The notes under the pieces were generated by a model. The model saw only the letters and a list, made by a program, of their open reading frames with translations, searched no databases and was not told where the DNA came from. Source: Polynucleobacter sp. 86C-FISCH (GTDB lineage: Bacteria > Pseudomonadota > Gammaproteobacteria > Burkholderiales > Burkholderiaceae). From it: a stretch of DNA of 64,000 bases. This document shows, in pieces, positions 28,612-37,594 of the stretch. The translations under genes and the position numbers were made by a program. Numbering within the stretch: the first letter of the stretch is position 1; the number at the start of each line of letters is the position of its first letter. The stretch spans positions 1,093,531 through 1,157,530 of the forward strand of contig NZ_JACVOL010000001.1 in assembly GCF_018882415.1 (NCBI RefSeq), in the 5' to 3' direction.

Positions 28612-29547
28612 ATGTCTAAGACTTCTGAGCTTGAATTTGCACCAGAACAGGATCAGCCGGTTCGCTATATGGAGCGCACCCGAAGTTATTACTTAGGCTT
28701 GGGCTACGAACATCCTTATGTTTGGGCTCACTTTCTTGATGTGCCCTTTACTCCCCTCAAAAAGCCTCTAGCTCAATCAGTATTAGGCCTTATTACTACA
28801 GCCGTTCCCTATGACTCAGATAAGGGTCCTCAGGGTCAGGGTGCTCCTTACAACTCATCAGCTAAGTTTTATCAGCCGTATAAGCAATCCATCGAAGGGA
28901 AAGTTGATTTACGGATTGCTCATGTCGGCATTGATCGCAAGAATGCCAATATGGAAGACGGTAATTGTTGGTTTCCGCTGGAAGCTGCTAAGAGAGCGGC
29001 CGCAACGAGGGAGGTGGGTGCGCTTTCACCTAATTTTTATGGCTTGCCCACTAATCGCAGTCAGCGCCATACATTAGAAATAGATGCCCCACGTATTTTG
29101 GAAATGCTTCAAGCAGATGGTGTGGATGTAGCGGTATTGATTCCGAATTGCCCGATCTGTCATCAGAGTCAAAGTTTATTGGCGGGATATTTGGAGGCTG
29201 CAGGAATTTCAACTGTGGTGATGGGTGCTGCAAAAGACATTGTTGAGTATTGCGGCGTACCGCGATTGTTGTTTAGTGATTTTCCTTTGGGTAATGCTGC
29301 AGCAAAGCCGAGTGACGTTGCTTCGCAGGATCTCAATTTTCAATTAGCTTTGCGTCTTCTGGAGTCTGCTCCTGCACCACGCACAACCGTTCAGTCACCA
29401 TTGAGATGGTCTGATGATCCTTCTTGGAAAATGGATTACTCCAATCTAGATAGACTGTCTTCGCAGGAAATTACACGATTGCGTGAAGAGGCTGAGCAGA
29501 CGCGAATTACAGCACGCGAGCTGAGAGTTAAGACCTTAGGAGCTTAG
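28612..29547 (+). CDS. GrdB-like (glycine/sarcosine/betaine reductase selenoprotein B family) protein, cysteine form
   Basis: The 311-aa product resembles proteins annotated as glycine/betaine/sarcosine reductase component B-like in Burkholderiales. In true GrdB the redox centre is a selenocysteine; here the aligned region reads VLIPNCPICHQ with Cys180 and Cys183, and no in-frame TGA occurs. Also visible are VRYMERTRSYYLGLGYE, GLITTAVPYDSDKGPQG and GLPTNRSQRHTLE. ATG 28612 with upstream AGGGA is chosen over a TTG one codon earlier. Real activity is unknown; glycine reductase partners GrdA and GrdC are not in the window. Confidence 0.72.
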   Translation: MSKTSELEFAPEQDQPVRYMERTRSYYLGLGYEHPYVWAHFLDVPFTPLKKPLAQSVLGLITTAVPYDSDKGPQGQGAPYNSSAKFYQPYKQSIEGKVDLRIAHVGIDRKNANMEDGNCWFPLEAAKRAAATREVGALSPNFYGLPTNRSQRHTLEIDAPRILEMLQADGVDVAVLIPNCPICHQSQSLLAGYLEAAGISTVVMGAAKDIVEYCGVPRLLFSDFPLGNAAAKPSDVASQDLNFQLALRLLESAPAPRTTVQSPLRWSDDPSWKMDYSNLDRLSSQEITRLREEAEQTRITARELRVKTLGA

Positions 29548-30548
29548 GTTTGTCTTGTAAGTGAATATGCGCAGAGTGCTTCTAGCGCTTGACTGGCTGG
29601 GTTTGCAGGGAAGTCTTTGAGATAAGACAGAGCTAGATCTGCTTCACGTTTAGCCGCTGCTTGCGTGTAATCTAGTGCACCAGAGTTTTGTACGGCAGCC
29701 AGAATTTGTGCAAAAACATCATCTGGTAAATCTTGGTTTTGCTCAATTGCTGCACGCACTAAAAGTCGTTCTTCGTTAGTGCCGTTTTCTAATAAGTAAA
29801 TGAGTGGCAAAGTTGGTTTGCCTTCACGCAAATCATCACCAGCATTTTTTCCCATTTGTGCAGCATTGGCTGTGTAATCGAGAAGATCATCCATTAGCTG
29901 AAAAGCTGTGCCGATGTGACGGCCAAATGCAGCAGCTTGTTCGCGTTGTGCATCAGTAGCGTTGGCAAGAATAGCGCCTAACTCGGTAGAGGCTTCGAAT
30001 AATTTAGCTGTTTTATAGCGAATGACTTGTAGGTAGCTAGCTTCATCAACTTCCGGATCATTCATGTTTAGGAGTTGCAAAACTTCGCCCTCAGCAATCG
30101 TATTGGTTGCATCCGACAAAATTTGCATCACCCTTAAGTCATTTGGGCCCACCATCATTTGGAAAGCTCTGGAATACAAGAAATCGCCGACTAAAACGCT
30201 GGCAGCATTGCCAAAAGCAGCATTCGCAGTTTCGCGACCTCTTCTGAGGGTGGATTCGTCGACTACGTCATCATGAAGGAGGGTGGCTGTATGAATGAAC
30301 TCAACTACAGCGGACATCTCCAAAATATGGGGGGTTTCTTTGCCGTTAGCTAGGGATTTGGCCACCAACATCAAAAGGGCGGGCCTTACCCGTTTGCCGC
30401 CTGCCTGGATGATATAGGTCGAAATTTGGTCAATTAAGGCCACTTTTGAGGCCAAGCGCTGACGAATAACCTCATCTAAGGCCTTGAAATCTAAGGCAAT
30501 TGGGGCCAGGATTTGGCTTAAGTCATTGGTTTTGACAGTGCTAGGCAT
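29544..30548 (-). CDS. ispB: IspB, octaprenyl diphosphate synthase
   Basis: A trans-polyprenyl synthase that makes the C40-type side chain for ubiquinone. The 334-aa protein has the first aspartate-rich motif LLHDDVVDES and the second QLMDDLLDYT, with GGKRVRPALLML before them. ATG 30548 (MPSTVKTNDL) is chosen; the open frame runs 62 codons further upstream, but that extension would cross the divergent rplU promoter and start. The start codon lies inside the spacer of that promoter. Chain length is inferred from the family. Confidence 0.94.
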   Translation of the reverse strand: MPSTVKTNDLSQILAPIALDFKALDEVIRQRLASKVALIDQISTYIIQAGGKRVRPALLMLVAKSLANGKETPHILEMSAVVEFIHTATLLHDDVVDESTLRRGRETANAAFGNAASVLVGDFLYSRAFQMMVGPNDLRVMQILSDATNTIAEGEVLQLLNMNDPEVDEASYLQVIRYKTAKLFEASTELGAILANATDAQREQAAAFGRHIGTAFQLMDDLLDYTANAAQMGKNAGDDLREGKPTLPLIYLLENGTNEERLLVRAAIEQNQDLPDDVFAQILAAVQNSGALDYTQAAAKREADLALSYLKDFPANPASQALEALCAYSLTRQT

Positions 30549-30560
30549 GCAAGATATAAT
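30532..30560 (+). promoter_or_regulatory. Consensus sigma-70 promoter for rplU-rpmA
   Basis: TTGACA at 30532-30537, a 17-nt spacer and TATAAT at 30555-30560 form a perfect consensus promoter. The expected start is near 30567, giving a leader of about 57 nt before rplU. The spacer contains the divergent ispB start codon. Confidence 0.9.
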
Positions 30561-30623
30561 AATGGGCTTAGCTGGTCCAGGGTGGATTAGCTTAAATGTA
30601 GATATTAATTGAGGTTTCAAACC

Positions 30624-30935
30624 ATGTACGCGGTCATAAAAACCGGTGGCAAACAGTATAAAGTTGCTGCAGGCGAAAAATTGAAAATAGAACAGATACC
30701 AGCGGAAATCGGCAGCGAAATCACTCTTGACCAAGTCCTCGCTGTTGGCGAAGGCGCTTCACTGAAATTAGGTGATCCATTGGTTAATGGTGCAGCTGTG
30801 ATGGCCACTGTCGTCTCCCAGGGACGTCACGATAAAGTGACAATCTTTAAGATGCGCCGTCGCAAGCATTATCAAAAGCACCAAGGCCATCGTCAGAATT
30901 TCACTGAAATTTTGATCAACACGATTAAAGCCTAA
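30624..30935 (+). CDS. rplU: 50S ribosomal protein L21
   Basis: L21 binds 23S rRNA in the large subunit. The 103-aa protein starts [14 protein letters not shown] and contains [16 protein letters not shown], the family's RNA-binding signature. ATG 30624 is chosen over an in-frame codon 15 nt upstream, since the conserved N-terminus starts exactly here. It heads rplU-rpmA, driven by a consensus promoter. Confidence 0.97.
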   Translation: MYAVIKTGGKQYKVAAGEKLKIEQIPAEIGSEITLDQVLAVGEGASLKLGDPLVNGAAVMATVVSQGRHDKVTIFKMRRRKHYQKHQGHRQNFTEILINTIKA

Positions 30936-30953
30936 TTCAGGTAGGAGAAAGAT

Positions 30954-31214
30954 ATGGCACAGAAAAAAGGCGGCGGCTCAACACGAAATGGTCGCGACTC
31001 AGAATCGAAACGCTTAGGCGTTAAGGTATTTGGCGGCGAGCATATCAATGCTGGCAGCATCATCATTCGTCAACGTGGCACACGTGTTCATCCAGGTGCA
31101 AACGTTGGTATCGGTAAAGATCACACTTTGTTTGCCTTAATTGACGGACAAGTGGAATTCGGCGTTAAGGGTGCTTTGAAGAAGGCCCAAGTTTCAGTTC
31201 TGCCTCGTTCATAA
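30954..31214 (+). CDS. rpmA: 50S ribosomal protein L27
   Basis: L27 (86 aa) reaches the peptidyl-transferase centre with its flexible N-terminus. It begins [20 protein letters not shown] and has [22 protein letters not shown], matching the Gram-negative form without the cleaved N-terminal extension of Firmicutes. GTAGGAG precedes the ATG. It is 18 nt after rplU. Confidence 0.97.
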   Translation: MAQKKGGGSTRNGRDSESKRLGVKVFGGEHINAGSIIIRQRGTRVHPGANVGIGKDHTLFALIDGQVEFGVKGALKKAQVSVLPRS

Positions 31215-31271
31215 GGCGCCTGACTGAGACTCGTTTGATTCAGATTTATTCCGAATTTAACTCTTAGGAAC

Positions 31272-31297
31272 AGGCCTCGCTAAGCGAGGCCTTTTTT
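31272..31297 (+). terminator. Intrinsic terminator after rpmA, abutting obg
   Basis: A 9-bp GC-rich stem (31272-31280 with 31284-31292), TAA loop and T6 run end only 4 nt before the obg ATG. It should end most rplU-rpmA transcripts. The only possible Shine-Dalgarno for obg (GAGG, 31286-31289) is inside its 3' arm. Confidence 0.9.
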
Positions 31298-31301
31298 ATT
31301 C

Positions 31302-32390
31302 ATGAAATTTATAGACGAAGCACGTATTGAAGTAATTGCCGGGCAAGGTGGTGCCGGAAGTGCATCTATGCGCCGTGAAAAGTTCATTGAATTTGGCGGT
31401 CCTGATGGCGGTGACGGCGGCAAAGGCGGTAGCGTCTGGGCAACGGCTGATCGCAATATCAATACTTTGATCGATTACCGCTACGCAAAAACGCATACTG
31501 CAAAAAATGGTGAGCCTGGTCGTGGCGCGGATTGTTATGGCCGCGCTGGCGATGACATTGAGCTGCGCATGCCTGTTGGCACCATTATTTCTGACTACGA
31601 AACTGGCGAGCCTATCGCGGACTTAACCACACATGGCGAACGTCTTTGCTTGGCGCAGGGCGGTGTTGGTGGATGGGGCAATATTCACTTCAAGAGCAGT
31701 ACAAATAGAGCGCCGCGCCAAAAGACGAATGGCAAAGAAGGCGAGCGCCGGAAGCTTAAGCTGGAATTAAAAGTATTAGCTGACGTTGGTTTGTTGGGCA
31801 TGCCTAATGCGGGTAAATCAACATTGATTACTGCCGTTTCGAATGCGCGTCCAAAGATTGCGGATTATCCATTTACAACCCTTCATCCAAATTTGGGTGT
31901 TGTGCGTGTGGGTGCTGAGCGAAGTTTTGTGATTGCCGATATTCCTGGTTTGATTGAAGGTGCGGCCGAAGGCGCTGGTTTAGGGCATCGTTTCTTGCGT
32001 CACTTGCAACGTACTGGTGTGCTGCTTCACTTGGTCGATATCGCTCCTTTTGATGCGAATGTTGATCCGGTAGCTGATGCCGTGGCGATTGTGAATGAGT
32101 TGCGTAAGTATGATGAAGCCTTAGTTGAGAAACCACGTTGGCTAGTGCTTAACAAGGTCGACATGATCCCTGAAGAGGATCGCAAAAAGGTTGTTGCTGA
32201 CTTTGTGAAAAAGTTTAAGTGGAAAGGCCCTGTATTTGAGATTTCTGCTCTGACTGGCATGGGCTGCGACAAGCTTTGCTACTCTTTGCAAGATTATTTA
32301 GATTCTGTGCGTCGTGACCGTGATGATGCTGATGAGCGTTCTCAAGATCCTCGCTATCAAGACCAGCTAGAAGATAAAAAACCAGATTAA
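31302..32390 (+). CDS. obg: Obg (CgtA), ribosome-associated GTPase
   Basis: Obg is an essential GTPase of 50S assembly and stress signalling. The 362-aa protein has the glycine-rich OBG domain (residues 1-158; [17 protein letters not shown]), G1 [10 protein letters not shown]2/G3 [12 protein letters not shown] and [15 protein letters not shown]4 LNKVDM, G5 SALTG, then an acidic, short tail lacking the OCT domain, as in other proteobacteria. It follows rpmA and precedes proB, but a terminator sits right before its ATG. Confidence 0.96.
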   Translation: MKFIDEARIEVIAGQGGAGSASMRREKFIEFGGPDGGDGGKGGSVWATADRNINTLIDYRYAKTHTAKNGEPGRGADCYGRAGDDIELRMPVGTIISDYETGEPIADLTTHGERLCLAQGGVGGWGNIHFKSSTNRAPRQKTNGKEGERRKLKLELKVLADVGLLGMPNAGKSTLITAVSNARPKIADYPFTTLHPNLGVVRVGAERSFVIADIPGLIEGAAEGAGLGHRFLRHLQRTGVLLHLVDIAPFDANVDPVADAVAIVNELRKYDEALVEKPRWLVLNKVDMIPEEDRKKVVADFVKKFKWKGPVFEISALTGMGCDKLCYSLQDYLDSVRRDRDDADERSQDPRYQDQLEDKKPD

Positions 32391-32411
32391 ATATTCCATT
32401 TGCTCATTGCT

Positions 32412-33194
32412 ATGAATGCTAAGAAAACTCAACGGATTGTTGTCAAAGTAGGTTCTAGTCTTGTCACCAATAATGGTGAAGGTTTAGATCATGCTGCGAT
32501 TGCTATGTGGGCCGAGCAAATGGCAGGCCTATTAAAGGCTGGTCATGAAGTATTGATGGTGAGCTCAGGTGCAATTGCTGAGGGTATGCAACGTTTGGGA
32601 TGGACCAAGCGCCCACAAGAAATCCATCAGCTGCAGGCAGCAGCTGCAGTTGGCCAGATGGGTTTGGTGCAGGTTTATGAGAGTTGTTTTGCGCGATTCA
32701 ATTTGCGTAGCGCTCAGATCTTGCTGACGAATGCAGATTTGGCTGATGCGGAACGAAATGCCAATGCTAGAGCCACTCTGGATACTCTCTTGAAATTGGG
32801 TGTCGTTCCAATTATTAATGAGAATGACACCGTGGTCACCGATGAAATTAAGTTTGGTGACAATGACAGTCTTGCTGCATTAGTAACCAATTTAATTCAT
32901 GCAGATCTCTTGGTTATTTTGACTGATCAAGGTGGCTTGTTTACTGCAGACCCACGTCAAAATCCTAATGCCACATTGTTAGCAGATGCTATTGCTGGCG
33001 ATCCTGCCTTAGAACAGATGGCTGGTGGTGCAGCAAGCGAACTAAGCAAGGGTGGAATGCTCACGAAGGTATTAGCCGCCAAGATTGCTGTGAAGACTGG
33101 TGCAGTAACAGTCATTGCTTCTGGGCGCGAACCCAATGTCCTTACTCGTCTAATGGCGGGCGAGAAGATTGGCACTCGTCTGAGCGCCAAGTAA
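32412..33194 (+). CDS. proB: ProB, glutamate 5-kinase without PUA domain
   Basis: ProB phosphorylates glutamate in the first step of proline synthesis. The 260-aa protein has [45 protein letters not shown], the regulatory loop and GTRLSAK at its end. The C-terminal PUA domain of E. coli-type ProB (about 367 aa) is absent. ATG 32412 is chosen over a TTG four codons earlier because the conserved start aligns here. No clear ribosome site is visible. It follows obg by 21 nt. Confidence 0.93.
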   Translation: MNAKKTQRIVVKVGSSLVTNNGEGLDHAAIAMWAEQMAGLLKAGHEVLMVSSGAIAEGMQRLGWTKRPQEIHQLQAAAAVGQMGLVQVYESCFARFNLRSAQILLTNADLADAERNANARATLDTLLKLGVVPIINENDTVVTDEIKFGDNDSLAALVTNLIHADLLVILTDQGGLFTADPRQNPNATLLADAIAGDPALEQMAGGAASELSKGGMLTKVLAAKIAVKTGAVTVIASGREPNVLTRLMAGEKIGTRLSAK

Positions 33195-33211
33195 TCCATC
33201 AGAACTTTCTT

Positions 33212-33775
33212 TTACTGAATTCCGTATGAATTAGTTGGCTTTTGTCCGCCAATAAAGCCATTTGGATTCAGAGAATCTAAGATGGTTTTGATGTTTTTCT
33301 CTTGAGAATTGAAGTTACAAAAAGCACCTTGAGCTAAGGAGGCTTGATAGCGGTTTGGGACATTGTTTTGAATGTTGCGCCAAGTTGATAGAGGATTCTC
33401 TCTCCATGCTCCGTTTTCAAGTGTGCCATATAGACGCCATTGAAATGAATCGCAACGAATACCTTCATATTGCGTTTGTTCATTGCCGCTAGGGCTTTTC
33501 ATGACAACTATATAGCGAGTTACTCCATCTGCTCCAATGAGTATTGAGTCTGTATCCACGGCAAACTTGAAGATCGTGTGTTGTGATACGTAAAAAGGCA
33601 ATAGAGTGGCTTGATTGGGTGGGTTTAAGGGCATAGTTGTTGTGCCCTCTTTAAAGACCATCGGCGCAAACGGATCTAGGCCACTCTGAAGCGGGTCACC
33701 AGCACAACCTTCTAAACAGACTGCTAAGACGAAGCAGTTTAGGTAAATGGCAAGTCTGGGGAATGTTTTTTTCAT
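33212..33775 (-). CDS. CNP1-like family exported lipoprotein
   Basis: A 187-aa protein with an N-terminal signal ([20 protein letters not shown]) followed by GCAG, a lipoprotein-like site with an atypical residue before Gly-Cys. The body has [20 protein letters not shown] and YEGIRC, typical of the CNP1-like family, whose function is unknown. ATG 33775 forms an ATGA overlap with the rppH stop; the longer open frame inside rppH is not used. It is probably cotranscribed with rppH. Confidence 0.82.
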   Translation of the reverse strand: MKKTFPRLAIYLNCFVLAVCLEGCAGDPLQSGLDPFAPMVFKEGTTTMPLNPPNQATLLPFYVSQHTIFKFAVDTDSILIGADGVTRYIVVMKSPSGNEQTQYEGIRCDSFQWRLYGTLENGAWRENPLSTWRNIQNNVPNRYQASLAQGAFCNFNSQEKNIKTILDSLNPNGFIGGQKPTNSYGIQ

Positions 33776-34371
33776 TTTGGTTTGTCTGATTTTTCTGAAG
33801 ATTTGGATTGATCTTCGTGTCCAGCATAAAAAGACTGGATCATGTCCAGTGGGGTGCCCCATGCCAGTTGCTGCATTCGCATGCCCCTGGAAAGATAACG
33901 TGCTAGTTCCGATAAAGCCAATTGATAGACTTCGCGTTTGAATCCAATAACCGCATCTAATTGAATCCAAAATGGAACCCAGCGCCAAGCATCAAACTCG
34001 GGATGCTCTGAAGCGCGCAGTTGAATATCGCTATCTAAACCTACTAGACGCAAGAGAAACCAGATTTGTTTTTGTCCGCGATAGGCGGCACGGTGGACCC
34101 GGGTGGAGTTTTGGCGGCGCAAGTATTCCTCAGGGACGTCGTAGCGAAGCCAATCCCTGGTGCGTCCAATAATTTGGACATGCTCCGGCAGTAAGCCAAC
34201 CTCCTCATGCAATTCGCGGTACATAGCCTGTTCAGGGCTTTCACCATGCTGAATCCCACCCTGTGGGAATTGCCACGAATGCTGCCCAACGCGTTTTCCC
34301 CAGAAAACCTCGTTACGGCTGTTGAGGAGGACAATGCCGACATTCGGGCGATACCCTTCACGGTCAAGCAT
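33772..34371 (-). CDS. rppH: RppH, RNA pyrophosphohydrolase
   Basis: RppH removes pyrophosphate from mRNA 5' ends and triggers RNase E decay. The 199-aa Nudix protein begins [17 protein letters not shown] and has [13 protein letters not shown] followed by REXXEEXGL ([11 protein letters not shown]). The tail beyond residue 160 is longer and polar. It is divergent from proS across 48 nt. Confidence 0.95.
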   Translation of the reverse strand: MLDREGYRPNVGIVLLNSRNEVFWGKRVGQHSWQFPQGGIQHGESPEQAMYRELHEEVGLLPEHVQIIGRTRDWLRYDVPEEYLRRQNSTRVHRAAYRGQKQIWFLLRLVGLDSDIQLRASEHPEFDAWRWVPFWIQLDAVIGFKREVYQLALSELARYLSRGMRMQQLAWGTPLDMIQSFYAGHEDQSKSSEKSDKPK

Positions 34372-34419
34372 GATCGTGCCTCAAATCCTTTAAAATCAAC
34401 GATTTGATTATATCCATAC

Positions 34420-36162
34420 ATGAAAGCCTCACAATCATTTCTCGCCACGCTAAAAGAAGCCCCCTCCGACGCTGAGGTGGTTTCGCACAAACTCATGGTG
34501 CGCGCAGGATTAATCCGCAAGCTCAGCGCAGGCATCTACAACTATCTACCGCTGGGTTTGAAGGTGATTCGCAAGGTTGAAAACATCATTCGCGAAGAAA
34601 TGAACCGTGCTGGCGCTATTGAATTGCTGATGCCGATGATTCAGCCCGCTGAATTGTGGCAAGAGACTGGTCGCTGGGAAAAGATGGGTCCAGAGTTGCT
34701 CCGCATCAAAGATCGTCATGATCGCGATTTCTTGATTCAGCCAACTTCTGAAGAAGTGATTACGGATTTGGCTCGCAATGAGATTAAGAGTTACAAGCAA
34801 TTGCCAGTCAACTTTTATCAAATCCAAACGAAGTTCCGCGATGAGCGTCGTCCTCGTTTTGGCATCATGCGTGGTCGTGAGTTCAGCATGAAAGATGCTT
34901 ACTCATTCGATCGCGATGTTGAGGGTCTCAAGAAGTCTTATCAAATCATGTTTGATGCATACACCCGCATCTTCAAGCGTATGGGTCTCCAGTTCCGTGC
35001 GGTAACTGCTGACAATGGCGCCATTGGTGGCTCTGGCAGTCAAGAGTTTCATGTGATTGCCGATACTGGTGAAGATGCGATTGTGTATTGCCCTAACTCT
35101 GATTACGCGGCTAATTTGGAAGCAGCGGAATCATTGGCTTTGATAGCCAATCGTGCTGCAGCTTCAGCGGCAATGAGCAAAGTTCCAACGCCTGATAAAA
35201 CCAATTGCGCTGATGTGGCTAAGTTCTTAAATGTTCCGCTTGAGTCCACCGTGAAGTCCTTGCTGTTTGCTGCTGATCAAGAGAATGGTCCAGCCAAACT
35301 CTTTATGTTGTTGGTGCGTGGTGACCATGAGCTCAATGAAGTAAAGGCTGGCAAGATTCCTGGTATGGCCGAATCTCGTTTTGCTACAGAAGCCGAAATT
35401 AAGCAAGCTTGTAATGCACCTGCGGGCTACTTGGGTCCTGTTGGCGTGAGTGCTGACGTGACTGTTGTTGCTGATCGTACTGTTGCTAATATGGCGGATT
35501 TTGTTTGCGGTGCGAATGACGCTGGCCATCACCTAACCGGCGTGAACTGGGGTCGTGACTTACCTGAGCCTTTGGTTTTGGATATTCGTAATGCCGTTAT
35601 TGGTGATCCTTCTCCAGATGGTAAAGGTGTTGTTGATATTTGCCGCGGTATTGAAGTGGGCCACGTATTCCAATTGGGCACGCGTTATTCAGAGGCGATG
35701 GGTTGTACTTACTTAGATCAACAGGGCAAAGCTCAGCCAATGGTGATGGGTTGTTACGGTATCGGTGTAACCCGCCTACTTGGTGCAGCAATTGAACAAG
35801 GGCATGATGAGAAGGGCATTATTTGGCCAATCTCGATGGCTCCATTTGAAGTGGTGATCTGCCCAATGGGTTACGAAAAGTCAGAAGCAGTAAAAGCTGC
35901 GTGCGATCAATTGCATGATGAGCTATTGGCTGCAGGCGTCGATGTGATTTTGGATGATCGTAACGAGCGTCCAGGCGCGATGTTTGCTGACTGGGAGTTA
36001 ATCGGAGCGCCGTTCCGTGTAGTCATTGGCGATCGTGGTTTAGCGGATTCTCAAGTGGAATTCAAAGGCCGCACTGATGCTGAATCCCAAAACATCCCGC
36101 TAGCTGAAATTAAGGCGAAAGTAATTGCTGCTGTACAAGCTGCTAAGCAATCAATCGCTTAG
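34420..36162 (+). CDS. proS: Prolyl-tRNA synthetase, bacterial (ProS) type
   Basis: ProS charges tRNA-Pro. The 580-aa class II synthetase has motif 1 region [13 protein letters not shown], motif 2 [13 protein letters not shown], an editing INS domain inserted around residues 220-400 ([17 protein letters not shown]) and motif 3 [17 protein letters not shown], then the anticodon-binding domain. Length is normal for the bacterial type. It is convergent with ffh. Confidence 0.97.
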   Translation: MKASQSFLATLKEAPSDAEVVSHKLMVRAGLIRKLSAGIYNYLPLGLKVIRKVENIIREEMNRAGAIELLMPMIQPAELWQETGRWEKMGPELLRIKDRHDRDFLIQPTSEEVITDLARNEIKSYKQLPVNFYQIQTKFRDERRPRFGIMRGREFSMKDAYSFDRDVEGLKKSYQIMFDAYTRIFKRMGLQFRAVTADNGAIGGSGSQEFHVIADTGEDAIVYCPNSDYAANLEAAESLALIANRAAASAAMSKVPTPDKTNCADVAKFLNVPLESTVKSLLFAADQENGPAKLFMLLVRGDHELNEVKAGKIPGMAESRFATEAEIKQACNAPAGYLGPVGVSADVTVVADRTVANMADFVCGANDAGHHLTGVNWGRDLPEPLVLDIRNAVIGDPSPDGKGVVDICRGIEVGHVFQLGTRYSEAMGCTYLDQQGKAQPMVMGCYGIGVTRLLGAAIEQGHDEKGIIWPISMAPFEVVICPMGYEKSEAVKAACDQLHDELLAAGVDVILDDRNERPGAMFADWELIGAPFRVVIGDRGLADSQVEFKGRTDAESQNIPLAEIKAKVIAAVQAAKQSIA

Positions 36163-36191
36163 GTCGTCTCTTAATTAGCTTTTAGATTTAG

Positions 36192-37574
36192 TTATTTCTT
36201 AAAGAGTCCGCCAATACCCTTGGCGGCTCCTTTTGCAGCCATGCTTGCCATGGTGCGCGCCATTTTGCCACCCTTGAATTGCTTCATCATGGTTTGCATT
36301 TGCTCGAACTGTGCGAGCAGGCGATTGACTTCTTGAACTTCTACGCCAGAGCCCGCAGCAATACGACGCTTGCGACTGGCTTTCAGTAATTCAGGTTTTC
36401 TGCGCTCTTGAGGCGTCATGCTGTCAATAATTCCACGCATGCGTGTGGTTTGTTTATCAGCATTACTTAAATTAGTTTTGGAAGCCGCTTGCGCCATTTG
36501 ACTTGGCAACTTATCCATCAGGCTAGCCATGCCACCCATCTTTTGCATTTGCATGAGTTGATCGCGGAAATCCTCAAGATCAAATCCACCTTTAGAAATC
36601 TTGCTGGCTAATTTTTCGGCTTTAGCAACATCGACATGCTGCTGTGCTTGTTCAACTAAGGCAAGGATATCTCCCATGCCCAGAATACGGTTTGCCATGC
36701 GCTCAGCATCAAACGCCTCAAGGCCATCCATCTTTTCGGCAACGCCGATAAATTTGAGTGGTACACCGGTTACTTGGCGAACTGAAAGGGCCGCACCACC
36801 ACGGGAGTCGCCGTCTAACTTCGTGAGAATCACACCGGTCAATGGCAGAGCCTCGTGGAAAGCTTTGGCGGTATTGACGGCATCTTGGCCGAGCATCGCA
36901 TCAACTACGAATAAGGTTTCAATTGGATTAAGGCTGGCATGCAAGGTTTTGATTTCTTGCATGAGCGCTTCATCAATACCAAGGCGACCTGCGGTATCGA
37001 CTAAGACGACATCAAAGTAGTGACGGCGTGCCCAGTCAAGAGCGGCTAGCGCAATGTCATTTGGTTTTTGACTAACATCGCTTGGGAAAAATTCAGCACC
37101 AACTTGTTTGGTAACAGTTTCTAATTGCTCAATAGCGGCTGGGCGATAGACGTCGCATGAAACGGTGAGAACTTTCTTTTTCTTTTTCTCTTGCAACCAT
37201 TTTGCTAGTTTGCCAACAGAGGTCGTTTTACCTGCACCCTGTAAACCAGCCATCAAGATTACTGCAGGTGGCTGAGTTGCTAAATTGAGTTCACCACTTT
37301 GATTGGTGTCGCCCATCATCACTTGGGCTAGCTCACGTTGAACTACGCCAACAAGAGCTTGTCCTGGACTGAGGCTTCCAACCACTTCCTCGCCAAGGGC
37401 TTTAAATTTAATTTGCTCAAGCAAAGACTTCACTACTGGAAGCGCTACGTCAGCCTCTAATAGGGCTAAACGGATTTCCCGCAGCATTTCTGCGGTATTG
37501 GCTTCAGTAAGGCGGGCTTGGCCCCGCATTGTTTTAACAACGCGAGATAGGCGGTCGGTGAGGTTTTCTAGCAT
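36192..37574 (-). CDS. ffh: Ffh, signal recognition particle protein
   Basis: Ffh binds 4.5S RNA and signal sequences and, with FtsY, delivers inner-membrane proteins. The 460-aa protein has the N domain, G1 GLQGAGKTTSVGKLA, DTAGRLGID, TKLDGDSRGGAALS and the methionine-rich M domain (about residues 330-440; QLMQMQKMGGM). It ends GGLFKK. It starts only 20 bp from the divergent CcsA-type gene, so promoters overlap or lie inside the genes. Confidence 0.97.
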   Translation of the reverse strand: MLENLTDRLSRVVKTMRGQARLTEANTAEMLREIRLALLEADVALPVVKSLLEQIKFKALGEEVVGSLSPGQALVGVVQRELAQVMMGDTNQSGELNLATQPPAVILMAGLQGAGKTTSVGKLAKWLQEKKKKKVLTVSCDVYRPAAIEQLETVTKQVGAEFFPSDVSQKPNDIALAALDWARRHYFDVVLVDTAGRLGIDEALMQEIKTLHASLNPIETLFVVDAMLGQDAVNTAKAFHEALPLTGVILTKLDGDSRGGAALSVRQVTGVPLKFIGVAEKMDGLEAFDAERMANRILGMGDILALVEQAQQHVDVAKAEKLASKISKGGFDLEDFRDQLMQMQKMGGMASLMDKLPSQMAQAASKTNLSNADKQTTRMRGIIDSMTPQERRKPELLKASRKRRIAAGSGVEVQEVNRLLAQFEQMQTMMKQFKGGKMARTMASMAAKGAAKGIGGLFKK

Positions 37575-37594
37575 TTATCGATTAGACTTTCCAG

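Noticed and set aside
28612..29547. Selenoprotein with in-frame TGA
   Set aside because: The frame has cysteine codons at the expected redox site and no internal TGA, so no recoding is needed.
30549..30734. Longer N-terminus of IspB (62 extra codons)
   Set aside because: The extension would cover the divergent rplU start and consensus promoter and has no resemblance to polyprenyl synthases.
33776..33988. Longer N-terminus of the CNP1-like protein
   Set aside because: It lies inside rppH in another frame; ATG 33775 gives a proper signal peptide and an ATGA overlap with rppH.
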